64,000 bases of DNA from Xiphydria camelus (Eukaryota > Arthropoda > Insecta > Hymenoptera > Xiphydriidae), in assembly GCA_963678675.1 (NCBI GenBank), contig OY783192.1:35619250-35683249 (forward strand), read 5' to 3'. Positions 54,701 to 64,000 of this stretch are shown piece after piece. The first letter of the stretch is position 1, and each line of letters opens with the position of its first letter. Under the pieces are notes generated by a model. The model was not told the DNA's origin. It saw only the letters and a program-made list of their open reading frames with translations, and made no database searches. The translations under genes and the position numbers were made by a program.

Positions 54701-57700
54701 AGAGGCGCGGAAGCGACGCGTGACGTCAGACCAGCTGAACCGCTATCGAAGAAGCACGCGGTCGGGGGCGGAGGGGGGTCAGGGGAGTTGGTAACGAGCG
54801 CGAGCGCGAGGAGCGCGCGGTGCGAGGGAGGAGGACCGGAGAACGGAGGGGGAGGCGAGCGCGATGCCGCGAGAGGGGAGAGCGCGCTAGACGGAGAGGC
54901 GTATAAAGGGTGATCGACCGAGCGCCGAGAGAGACGGCATCAGGAAGAACACACGCGCGCGCTCGCTCGCGCTCCGATGCATTTTCTGCCACTATATATA
55001 GCGCCGTCGTACATGGCCTTATCGGCTAAACGCGTTTGCATGCCCGCGCGTAAGCGCCGGCCGGCCTATTCGGATTTTAGAATGGGCGAACCGAAATAGA
55101 TTCTGTTTTACAAAAATATCGTGTCGCGGCGGGAGGGGGGGGGGAGAGGGGAGTCGCGTTTCCATGGACTGACGAAAGGGCGGAGACGATCTCCGCGACT
55201 ACTGTACGGGAATTAATCTGTACGTTTTTTCGACACCGTGACGATTATACGAATCGAGATGAGGAAAAAGACGGAGGATGGCGGGGAAAGAGAACTGAAC
55301 GGATTTTTTTCAGGAAAAAAAATATTTAGATCTCAGCGGAGTTTTCGAAATAAACACGCGTAACGAGAAAGTGGAAAGTGCGACTTCCGTTACATTCCCT
55401 CGCGCAGCTCGGGTATCTCGCCGATAAGGCGACAGCCGCAATGTCAAACAGTGGCCGGCCACTTCGACCGCGATTATCTCGTTACCTACGAACTCCTGCT
55501 CGTAATCGGTGCCGGGCTTTTTTGTAGATCGAAACGCGAACGTCAAAAGAGCCTGTCAATTTTCGACGAAAGCGCGCGCGCGCGCGTATCGAGATAATCG
55601 CTGTACCAAAATGATCAGCCGATCGAGATTGAAATTTCGATATAGGAAGCGGCGCATTCCATTGCGAATTGATTGCCGTACGAACTCCGAATTTCTCTCG
55701 TACCGGTTATCACCTATCGCGACCATTACACCGAAATAAGCGCGATCGCGTCTACGCGAGCGCGCGCCAGAGTTCCGTTATGCCGAACGAAATCGCGAGA
55801 TTACGCGCGTCATTCGCGTCCCGGTATACGGAGAACCGACGCGTTGAGAGGTGCGAGGAGTTACCGCTACTTCTATGTACGGCAAATCGAAAATGTAGGT
55901 CGGAAGGACGGCCACCGCGTCGCCCCGTTCCCCTTGCGGTGAAGAAGAGCCGCCTTACGGTTCGCTCGAAATTACCTCGAGGTAATTTGTCGTCGCGACG
56001 AGAGCGATGGGAAAAAAAATGGAGAAGCGAGCGCTATCGCGTCTCTCGCCGGTTCACGTACGGTTCACCGCGAAGTAAAAGCCGATCGGTACCACTCGTC
56101 CACCCCATTGCAATCGGAGAATCGATGTGAAATTTCTTTTCGCGCTCGCCAACCGCACCGTGTCGTGCTGAGAGAGGACACCCTCGGTCGTTACAGCTTG
56201 AAACTGACTGTACGATGCACTCCGGCGGTGCTTCAATCGCAAACAGTACGTGTACCAGCAGCGCGCACACGTGTACGCGCGCGTACGTGTATCGCCGTAT
56301 ATATAAAACATTGTATGGCTAGGTTTGTGATAAGGTGCGGGGGGTGGGGGGTGCGAGAGGAGAAGGGGCAGTCGCCGATAAGGGGTCGTGCACCCCAGTC
56401 GGTGCGCGTGCCATAGCTAATGGCTCGCATGTACAGCCGCGGAACTCAAGGCGCGTCTACAACGCTACTCGCGCGCGCATGTGTGCGCGTATTCCGCGGT
56501 CGACGCAAGCCTATCGCGCGCCTCGCTCGACAGAAGTCCGCGGCGTCACGTGGGAGAATTTACACCACGGTGGCCCCCGTGGTTCGCTCCGTCATATTTT
56601 GACAGCGAGCGAACCGCCACATTTTTCAGAGCGTTCGAACTAATTCTCGATCCAATCGCGTCACGAGAACGCTCCTCCGCGTCCACGTTTTTACGCGTGA
56701 AAGTATGTGTCGGGAGAATTGATTTATTCGAAGGCGAATCTCGGGTAATATTTATTCGTTTCGAGGAAACGTGCATTAGACGAAATTCGCGGTTCGTTTT
56801 AACCGAACAAGTACGTGTGTCTACAATGCTGAAACTAGCGGCCAGTAGAAAAGGCCCGTCATACGACGGCCACCCTACGGTGCGACGGCGGACGTACGAC
56901 GGAGCGTACCTACTGTCCGCCTTAGCTCCAGCTAACGGCAAATACACTTTTATCACTGGCTCGTATTCAAACGAACGATTTCTCTAGGTGTACACGCACG
57001 TACACTAGTTTCGTCGTGGTTACAGAGAAACGAGCAAACAAGATTATCGTATCTATCTGTTTTTAAGGCGTCCGAACGCTCTAATCTTTTATTTGCATGT
57101 ACGGGAATGCCCCGATGGAGCTCGATGTTTCCAATTAGACGCGTACGGGGATCGAAATCAAATCGGCACTGAATCAACGACATTTAATTATTCAATTTTC
57201 AATCTGACAGCGACCACAGACTTCGATTCCGATAGAGGGCATACCCGTTGTGAAGTAATCGCGAGCAGCAGGCGAATACATATGGAAATCTCGGGCGAAA
57301 AATAGACGCGTCGCCGTCGCCCTGCGGAATTCGGAGGCTACTCCAAGTTGACGCTTTCGGTTCAATCACCCGGCATTGACGTTTAGTCATCGCGACGAGG
57401 CATTCCCCCGCCCGCCTTCGCCCGCGATCCACGACGCGCGCGGCCGTTTCAATATTTGTCGCGCGAACGCGACGAGTATGCCGAAACATATAGATTAGGA
57501 TTATCTGCGGTTGACTATCGTCGTTCCTCGGTCGATAAACGCGTTGCTTTGCACTCGACGCGTTCGGCTCGCTCATTGAACTCGCGGCGGCGGTGTGTTT
57601 TCGGAATTCCTAAATATAAAGACAACTGGCCGCGCGGGAATCCACACGAGCGAGATAAAAGTTCGACGACTCGATCGACGCGGATTCGCGTCCTTGACAG

Positions 57701-60700
57701 TGTCTCTTGAAATTCCGACGCGCGATTTCATCCTCCGCGCACGGATCCACGTCGACGTGAAGTTCGCGGCGCGAATTCTTCAGGCCACCGGCCCTAATAC
57801 GATTCTCGGAAAATGTTCGCCGTTGATGCACGTGATTTATCTTAAACGCCGCGACAGCCGACGTGACTTCGTTCCACGCGGGGTCATCGTGCTTCGCGCG
57901 TTCAATCAACGTCGTGGTCCATTCCCGAACAGCGAAAGCTATGTATGTATGTATGTATATATAAAGCTATGTCTTTTTCCACGCGATCGACGTACGACGC
58001 ACGTCAAGAGAGAAAGAGCAAACACGCGAGAGCGGAAAACTTTTACGTTTCGACGAATACGATCGTAAGGGATAACGGCGGTGCTTGGAGGAGTGAGAGA
58101 GATGACATTTCAAAAAATATACGCTCAAAAAAATTTGGCCACAACTAGAAAATTATAGTAATTCCAGTGATAATTTTCTTCGCAATAGCAAGAATTCTTG
58201 CTACGCTAGCAATATTTTTCTAGTTGTCACCAAATAATGTCTGAGGCAGCCAGAAATATAGGTGGATTAGCTAAATATTTTTTTTCAGTGTATATACAAA
58301 GAAATGATGTACGGATAAAAATATGCCTGCGCGTTATTTATTGGAAAATAAGAGCCCTGAAGTGGCTCGAGTACGAGGAGATACGAGCTTTTAATTAGAA
58401 ACATAGATTCGCGCGTTAAAATCGAACAATTTCTGAAGTTCGGAGAGAGAGAGATAGGGGGGGGGGGGTTATGAATAGGAATGCGCAATAGCGTTAGCAA
58501 AAGAGGAAGACTCACCATCCCTGGACATGCCGAGCCGTAGGCACTTTTGCAGCCGACAGTACTGACACCGGTTCCTATTGACGCGGTCGACCACGCAGTT
58601 CTTATTTCGCGGACATTGATAATTCACAACCGACGATTGGGACCTCCTGAAGAACCCCTTGCAACCTTCGCAGGTGATGACGCCATAGTGGACGCCGCTG
58701 CTCTTGTCGCCGCAAACTTTGCACGGAATTATCTCGATCTGGGCTGTAACGAGAAAGAGAAAAATATATCGATCGGTTCTCGGTGATTTAGCCGGAGAAA
58801 AATAATTTTCTTGCATATCAAATATCGACGATGTCTTATATTTCCCTTGAGAGCGAGAACCAATAAATATGATTTTCGTGATTAGCGTGAAAAAATACAA
58901 CACATAAGACAGGATTGTCCGGCAAGCGATTTCGGAGATTTCGATTTTTGCGAAAAATTGAAAAGAATGTCAAGGGGTGCAAAATCAGCAAAAATTCGAA
59001 ATCTCTGAAATCGAACTCTCGATCACCCTATCTGCATGTATTTTTTCCATGCTGATTTTGAAAATCACGAATTTATTGAGCGAATCTCAAAGGAAGGAGA
59101 TATCGGTGATTCTGTGAGAAAAGAATTTTCAAGTAAATGAAATCGTCGATATCTTATATTTTATTTGAGATATCGGCCTAATGATCAGGCGCATTATCGG
59201 CGCAAGGAAATACACAAGATGGGCGGTCGAATGAACGATTCCAAAGATTTCGATTTGTGGTAAAATGTCAAGCGGTTACCTCTCTCATCTGACTAGATAT
59301 TTCAATGAATTAAACATTTCGTCCGACCGACTGTATCCAGTTCGTATCTCCCATCAGTTGCTAATTCACTCTACCAAATTTACTCGTATTTGCAATGACT
59401 TTAGTATTTCGTCGAATCAAATAATTACTTTTAAATGAATGTAATTTTCTTATCGGCGTACCAGCTGCCAGCTTTGGCGTCACGCCAATGATCGCAGATC
59501 ATCGCGTGTAAGAATATTTTCCCACAACCACACAAATAACATCGACGAGAGAGAAAATGTACGAGACTCACCCTACACTCTTCCCTTCGTTTCCCGAACG
59601 AAAGCACTCTTTCCATCGTCATGCCCCCGACACGTTAATTAAAATACAACGAGCGATTACACGGAAATTAGATACGCGTTAGTTCGTTGGAGTCAGATTT
59701 CCATCGATGGTAATTAAGAGAAATATTCGTCACGATATGTCTTAACGACGAAACACGTTCGAGGGTTCCCATTTATCGTAATATCCGCAAAGTGTCGAGT
59801 GTGACAGGTCATTTCTCGTGGGTGAATTCTTATCTGTTGTATAATCAGCGCGACATTTTCCTTTCTATTTTTAACGAGGCGTGAGAACCCGTCGTGTGGT
59901 CGGGGCTTTATCTCAGAAGTGTGGATTAGTCCAAAGTGAATATATATATATATATCAGCATTAAAAGACTTGCACCCATTCTGCTTTACACCCGCACGCG
60001 AAATGCATTATCAGAGCTGCACTTATCACCACTCGACATCGATCGCCACACAACGAGATCACTGAATATTAACCCTTTGTGATCGGTGTCCCCGCAGCGG
60101 GGACATTCGCAAGTCGTAGAAGTCGATGTCCCCGCAGCGGGGCCATTCACACATCATCGTAGAAGTCGATGTCTCCGTAGCGGGGGCACTTGCAACACAA
60201 GTGCCTCTCCTCTCACGCATTCTCCGAGCTCGAACTCCGTTAGGATAAACATTCGCCGAACCCCTCGCGACCAAACAAACGCATAAACAGTTTATAATAG
60301 ACTAAACCAGAAAGCGATACATGAAACCTATACTAAATTCTTTCTTTCTCGACTGCTCTTCACCGACGCACACTAACACCAACACTACATTCATTTGTTC
60401 GGAGAGATTTCCAGGCAGTCAGTTTCGAATGAGCTCCAGAGAAACCTTGAGATCGGTGAAAAGCTAATCACTGTGTACACCACACACGATATTTTATTAT
60501 TACAGAAACTAAAAATTTTGCATTTTCACATATTATATCGTCGGCTAAATGTGTTAACCTGCTAACTCCATATTTTACGATTTTGAGATGCTTTCATACT
60601 CGGCAACTTCATGGCTAGACTGAACTAAATAATTTACATACATTTCATTTAAAAAAAGATTGGACAAATACTGACAACTATTGTGCTAAAATCCGTTATC

Positions 60701-62049
60701 ATATAAGAACTTTTGTATTGATCAAGACAGTTTTTTCTCTCTCCTGAAAATCTGACTTCATATGTGAGTTAGCAGGTTAATATATTTAGCCGACGATATG
60801 TAGTACATATCAAACACCAGAAACCAGTTTCAAAACATTCTGTGCGTTGTAATATTTAGTTATTTATTGACTAATCCGGTAAGAAAAAGTAACCGCGAAA
60901 CGCTAAAGTTGCACCGACCTACTGGTACTGCCAAAGGTGAGATCTGCCGACCGCAAAGGGTTAAATATATACGCGCAACGACGATCCATCCCCGCTGTAG
61001 GCCTAGCAGGTACTGGCCCGAGGTCTCGAATTTGCTTCCCGCTAATAGCTATAGGTGCATTATTGTCGACGCCCCGGGGCGCGCTTTATTGTTCGACCGC
61101 GTATAACGGTTGCGCCGTGATGTGGCGCTCCGCGCGATATCATCTGCGCGCGGATTACGTTATGATTAAGATATCGCGAAATGAATTTACGCTCGCGGTA
61201 TACGGGGGGCTAATAAACGATCCGCGGATTACGAGTCCGACTCGCTTCTGCGGTAGTAACGAAATCATTTCGAGTGGCGCGCGGCGTGCGGTACGGATAA
61301 TCGCACCGTTATATTCGCGGATCGGACTCCGCGTAATTCCAACTGACTATAATACGCGATGTACAACGCGATACGCTCTATATCGGGCAGTAAATGGGTT
61401 TCGTGGTTGTCTCATATCGGGCGCAGTTGAAGCGGGTAATGCTGCGCTCATTTGCTGCCAAGTGTATCGCCTGGCACATCTTCAGGCTGATTCGATAAAT
61501 CACAAATGACGATATCATTGGGGATTGGAAATATTTCATTAATTCTAAGATTCCCACGAAACTTTTACTTCTCTCCCCGCCTTGCTTTTATTCCACGAAC
61601 CACCCGCGCCTCGCTCATCAACCAGCGATATTTTTACGCGGGTCTCCCTAAGGAGCACTCTGTTTATTGGCATTACTCTCCATTCTCGATTTGCTCGTCG
61701 CCGAAGGAAACCCGACTGTCGCAAATGGAAAGCAACGATGGAATTCCATCAAGGATCCGTGCGGAGGAATTCAATCGAGGATTTCGAAGCGACAAGATTT
61801 TCTCCAACAGCAGCAGATACGCATACGCATATGCATATGAGAATATGTGGATCTCTACATAGATACGCACAGGTACGCATCATTTTTCTAACCTCGTATC
61901 GAATTGGCCTGGACCCTTCGATCGTCCAAAACAGTGTTCCCGGGACTCGCCGTCTGCGGAGGCGCCCCGGTCCTCGCTTCCGGTGGACGAGGGCTGGTGC
62001 TGTCGGCGCCCCAAGTCGCCCCGCCGAACACTGACAGATTTCCCTCCAT
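49164..62049 (-). CDS. Hr3: Nuclear hormone receptor Hr3 (ROR orthologue, DHR3/HR46)
   Basis: Ecdysone-induced orphan nuclear receptor that binds ROR-type sites and drives the prepupal/moulting cascade (including ftz-f1) in insects. Eight exons: 62049-61893, 58743-58516, 53008-52819, 52367-52153, 51638-51339, 50718-50446, 50319-50095, 49423-49164 (1848 nt, 615 aa). DNA-binding domain from about residue 54: [20 protein letters not shown]-box CEGCKGFF, second finger [20 protein letters not shown], then the C-terminal extension [19 protein letters not shown] diagnostic of ROR/HR3. The hinge has [16 protein letters not shown] as in fly DHR3. Ligand-binding domain from about 363: [36 protein letters not shown], and AF-2 helix [12 protein letters not shown]. 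Exon 1 was found by phase and start context (TAA directly before the ATG) and uses a GTTAGA donor, the least certain part; other isoform starts are likely. Confidence 0.92.
49486..49505. repeat. (CG)n tract in the last Hr3 intron
   Basis: About ten CG dinucleotides in a row, some 60 bp upstream (minus sense) of the final Hr3 exon. Such tracts can adopt Z-DNA; no function is implied. Confidence 0.85.
51339..51638 (-). other. Hr3: Hr3 exon 5: Gly/Ser/Ala-rich hinge segment with SUMO-type motif
   Basis: This exon codes a low-complexity Gly/Ser/Ala run of about 40 residues, followed by AVKQES, which contains the sumoylation consensus V-K-Q-E. Vertebrate ROR-alpha is sumoylated at an IKPE site in the same hinge region. 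The 3' end was placed at a GTATGT donor (CCC A|GTATGT); a GTGAGA donor a few codons later would also keep frame. Confidence 0.7.
51692..51719. repeat. (GA)n microsatellite
   Basis: About 14 GA units. Read on the minus strand it is a CT tract about 55 nt upstream of the Hr3 exon-5 acceptor and may serve as part of its polypyrimidine region. Confidence 0.85.
53009..58515 (-). other. Hr3 intron 2 (after the DNA-binding-domain exon)
   Basis: 5.5 kb with a CpG-rich core (about 54.3-57.8 kb) full of alternating purine-pyrimidine tracts. A 17-bp block (CCTACCGCGGAACACAT) occurs twice near 53780-53812. TATAAAG at 54902-54908 and a palindromic TATATATA near 54993 are weak promoter hints. Open frames are short and unlike any known protein. 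A small MITE sits at the right end. Confidence 0.55.
58122..58290. mobile_element. Small TA-flanked MITE (mariner-type)
   Basis: 169 bp, ends CGCTCAAAAAAATTTGG and (from the right) CACTGAAAAAAAATATT, flanked by TA on both sides (58120-58121, 58291-58292). Inner sub-repeats also pair: CCACAACTAGAAAA with TTTTTCTAGTTGTCACC. No coding capacity. Confidence 0.6.
58930..59010. repeat. Short inverted repeat
   Basis: TCGGAGATTTCGATTTTTGC pairs with GCAAAAATTCGAAATCTCTGA around a spacer of about 35 bp. Related A/T-rich blocks recur near 58815 and 59137, so it may be part of a larger decayed repeat. Confidence 0.45.
60087..60196. repeat. Tandem palindromic repeats CCCCGCAGCGGGG
   Basis: Three tandem units of about 40-45 bp, each with a self-complementary core (CCCCGCAGCGGGG twice, then the variant CTCCGTAGCGGGGG) and the linker GTAGAAGTCGATGT. 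Each core can form a GC-rich hairpin. They sit subterminally in the piggyBac-like element and may be former transposase-binding sites. Confidence 0.8.
60535..60799. repeat. 34-bp inverted repeat inside the piggyBac-like element
   Basis: The left arm 60535-60568 and right arm 60766-60799 match at 32 of 34 positions (block ATATCGTCGGCTAAAT to AACCTGCTAACTC). The spacer is about 197 bp. It may be a nested smaller element or the ends of an older one. Confidence 0.7.
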
Positions 62050-64000
62050 TTACAGTCTATCGCGTGGTCATCGCAGCCGCACCGACGTTGCGCAACCCTT
62101 ATGCCGCGCAATTCGTCATTCGGCATAGCTAGAGAGTGCCATTCAACGACGACCACCGTTTTCCTCGCACTCGTCCCCGGCTATCGCGCACTCGTCGCGC
62201 GCGATCGTCGTCGCCGCGCCGCGCTCGAGAGGAGAGTCCGTCGCCTTTTCCGAGGAGAACACGGAGACCGATAACGATCCGGCCCACCCGACACGAACGC
62301 GCGAACGGGGAGGTACACCACGGCGAGATGACTCTCCGAGATAAGTGCTGGAAAAACGAGACGAAGGAAACGTAGAGACGACTGGGCGCCCACTTCCGTC
62401 GACGATTGGCCGACAATCGCGCGGCCCCGAAAACCGGAGCAAACGAAAGGACGTGGGGTCTCGCGTCACCTGCGCGCAAAAAATACGCAACCGACACAAT
62501 TTGCGTGGGCGGGAGAAAAATCGGAAAGAGGCCGAAATCGCGCGCGCGCGCGGTGGTAAAGTGTATTTTTGGAGTGTATTTTTTCCTATGCCAACGGGAG
62601 GGCGTTAACGTCACTTTCGAGCGCGCGTGTCCGACGCGTTTCCAAGCGGTCGCGTTCCGCTCGCCGGTCGATTGAAAGAAAGCCAGGGGGTGTGTGTGCA
62701 CCGCTCGCGCGAGGAAGATGAAAAATCGATTCGAGGCGATACCGGAAGAGCCACGCCGATCGTTCAACGAGAATGAAAGGGAGAGAAAAGGGGGCGGAGG
62801 AATTCTTCCCTCTATTTTTTTTTTCAAAGAAGAAATTACGGTCGACGCGCGCTTTCCCCTTCTCGCGCGTCAGGTGTGAAATTATCAAAAGAAACGTTCA
62901 CTCCGTCGAGAAACGATCGATCCCGCGATGCCACGCCGCGCACATTCGAAGACTTCGTCCCCGCGCCTATTCCCCTTCCTTTGCAATCGCGTCGCGATGA
63001 ATGACGACGCTGACTCGATTATCGGCGCGAGTTGTCGCGTACGTGGCGAGGGGGAGAAAAAAGCCGAGCAGAGAGAGCGAGACGAGCCTCGACGGGACGC
63101 GCGAGAAGCGCAGGGATTTGGCGCGGACGCCTAGCGCCGCGCGGTTAGTGTCGAGGCGCTTGCACCATATAGTCAAACATTACATAACCGAGAACGATGA
63201 ACCCGGGGTACAGTCACCCGACAACGCGCTTGCACGCGTTCGCGCGTAGGTATATAGAAAACGCGCGCGCGGTGCAGCTGCCAGGAATTTCCGAAATACA
63301 CGCTTTCCGTCGCGACGACGACGACTACGACGAGGTCGTCTTTTGGCAGCGCGTTCCGTCACTTTCCAGCCGTGTACGTCCAAACGCGTCGCGGTGGGAC
63401 GACGCTCGCAGATCGAATCGGACACCGCGCTGACGGAATTTCGTCTCGATCGTCTTTTTCGTAGAGTGCATCCCCGATTTTCGACGAGGTGAAAAATCGA
63501 TCGTTACACACTGAGACGTACGAATGCGTGAACGTCGGGAGGGTGCGTCTCTCAGAGGATTCGCGATAAAGATCGGTGGTCGGAGATCGGTATCATTTTC
63601 GAAAACCGATCATTTTTCTCGATCTGCGAACGGAACCGACTGCACCTTAATTCAAGACGGCAGCGCGAGTAAGAGGCGAATTTCGAGCGAGTGGCGGGTC
63701 GATCGTTCGACGATCGGTATGGGGAAAGATCGGCGATTTCGTCGCGCGAACGAGCAACTGGGTGAGACGTTGCGAGACGTGGTACCGTTCGTTCGAATCG
63801 ATCCGGAAATCGGTATTCCTCGAGAGGAAGTCCGCGCGATTCGACCTTTGTCTGTCGACGAACCGCCTCTCTCTTCGACCAACGAAACGTTTCTGATAGG
63901 GAAACGGAAGAAAGGTCCGAGGGGGAGATTCGAAACGCGCTAAGGGGTCGCGCGAACCCCGCGCGGGATATTCGGGACGCGATCGCGACGCGTTCTCGGC
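62050..64000 (-). promoter_or_regulatory. Hr3 upstream / 5' UTR region, CpG-rich
   Basis: Nearly 2 kb of CpG-rich DNA upstream of the Hr3 exon-1 ATG. It has no TATA box at a persuasive position and no recognised gene. Long open frames here (for example 62827-62129 minus, Arg/Ser/Phe-rich) are attributed to composition. It probably holds the promoter and 5' UTR of this Hr3 isoform. Confidence 0.5.

Larger units (their letters stand above)
60073..60960. mobile_element. piggyBac-like MITE
   Basis: Flanked by TTAA at 60069-60072 and 60961-60964, the piggyBac target. Terminal repeats are CCCTTTGTGATCGG on the left and CCCTTTGCGGTCGG read from the right (12 of 14). The length is 888 bp with no transposase ORF. 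A palindromic tandem array lies just inside the left end and a 34-bp inverted repeat in the middle. Confidence 0.8.
58744..61892 (-). other. Hr3 intron 1
   Basis: 3.1 kb between the N-terminal exon and the DNA-binding exon. It contains a short inverted repeat (58930-59010), a piggyBac-like MITE (60073-60960) and a CpG-rich stretch (60965-61880). An open frame at 60937-61509 on the plus strand begins inside the MITE and resembles nothing known. Confidence 0.6.

Noticed and set aside
54902..55003. TATAAAG and TATATATA in Hr3 intron 2 as an internal promoter for an isoform lacking the DNA-binding domain
   Set aside because: Initiator spacing is wrong on both strands (about 40 bp on plus, none on minus) and no start exon could be joined to 53008.
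58516..58903. Alternative Hr3 start in the sequence directly upstream of the DNA-binding exon
   Set aside because: The frame is open back to an ATG at 58903, but a good polypyrimidine-AG acceptor at 58744 and the well-fitting distal exon make intron read-through the simpler explanation.
59801..59815. AGGTCA half-site (GACAGGTCATTT) as an ecdysone or ROR response element in Hr3 intron 1
   Set aside because: A single half-site in AT-rich flanks is expected by chance; no paired inverted half-site fits.
60937..61509. 190-codon plus-strand ORF in Hr3 intron 1
   Set aside because: Starts inside the piggyBac-like MITE, has no recognisable domain, and lies in stop-poor CpG-rich sequence.
62129..62827. 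232-codon minus-strand ORF upstream of Hr3
   Set aside because: CpG-rich, low-complexity product with overlapping open frames on other strands; best explained by composition of the Hr3 upstream region.

Overview
The window is nuclear DNA of an insect. All nine genes are intron-rich, with short GT-AG introns, and their predicted products match insect orthologues. AT-rich introns alternating with strongly CpG-rich stretches (about 43.9-47.2, 54.3-57.8 and 60.9-64 kb) resemble Hymenoptera such as ants; that placement is inference, not shown by any single feature. No rRNA, tRNA, CRISPR array or prokaryotic-type operon was seen.

Layout from left to right (exon models were built by joining frames across splice sites; for the eight complete genes the summed coding length is a multiple of three): USP32-type ubiquitin protease (minus, 5' part only, 1-2611); SGSM RUN/TBC Rab-GAP (plus, 3156-7467); SVOP-type MFS transporter (minus, 8722-10999); unc-119 lipid-cargo chaperone (plus, 11574-13148); LIM kinase (minus, 17333-24083); eIF3h (minus, 24613-25722); CLPB/SKD3 mitochondrial disaggregase (minus, 27204-30182); concertina, the G-alpha-12/13 subunit (plus, 31480-35681); nuclear receptor Hr3, the ROR orthologue (minus, 49164-62049). 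Three pairs are head to head with short shared promoter spaces: USP32/SGSM, SVOP/unc-119 and CLPB/cta. About 13 kb between cta and Hr3 holds no recognisable protein gene.

The genes do not form one pathway. cta (to RhoGEF and Rho) and LIMK (Rho/ROCK/PAK to cofilin) both belong to actin regulation, SGSM, SVOP and UNC119 are membrane-traffic related, and Hr3 is an ecdysone-cascade transcription factor. Being neighbours is probably only linkage.

Mobile-element remnants lie mostly in introns: a 2.4-kb Harbinger-like element with duplicated ends and a nested TA-flanked insert in cta intron 1; a piggyBac-like MITE with TTAA flanks and palindromic tandem repeats, and a small TA-flanked MITE, in Hr3 intron 1; and a 580-bp fold-back between eIF3h and CLPB. 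No long transposase ORF was recognised, so these look non-autonomous or decayed. The most notable gene features are a roughly 620-residue LIMK tail with about ten R-Q-[D/N]-S motifs, a distal Hr3 N-terminal exon, and a near-perfect RFX X-box in the CLPB/cta divergent promoter.
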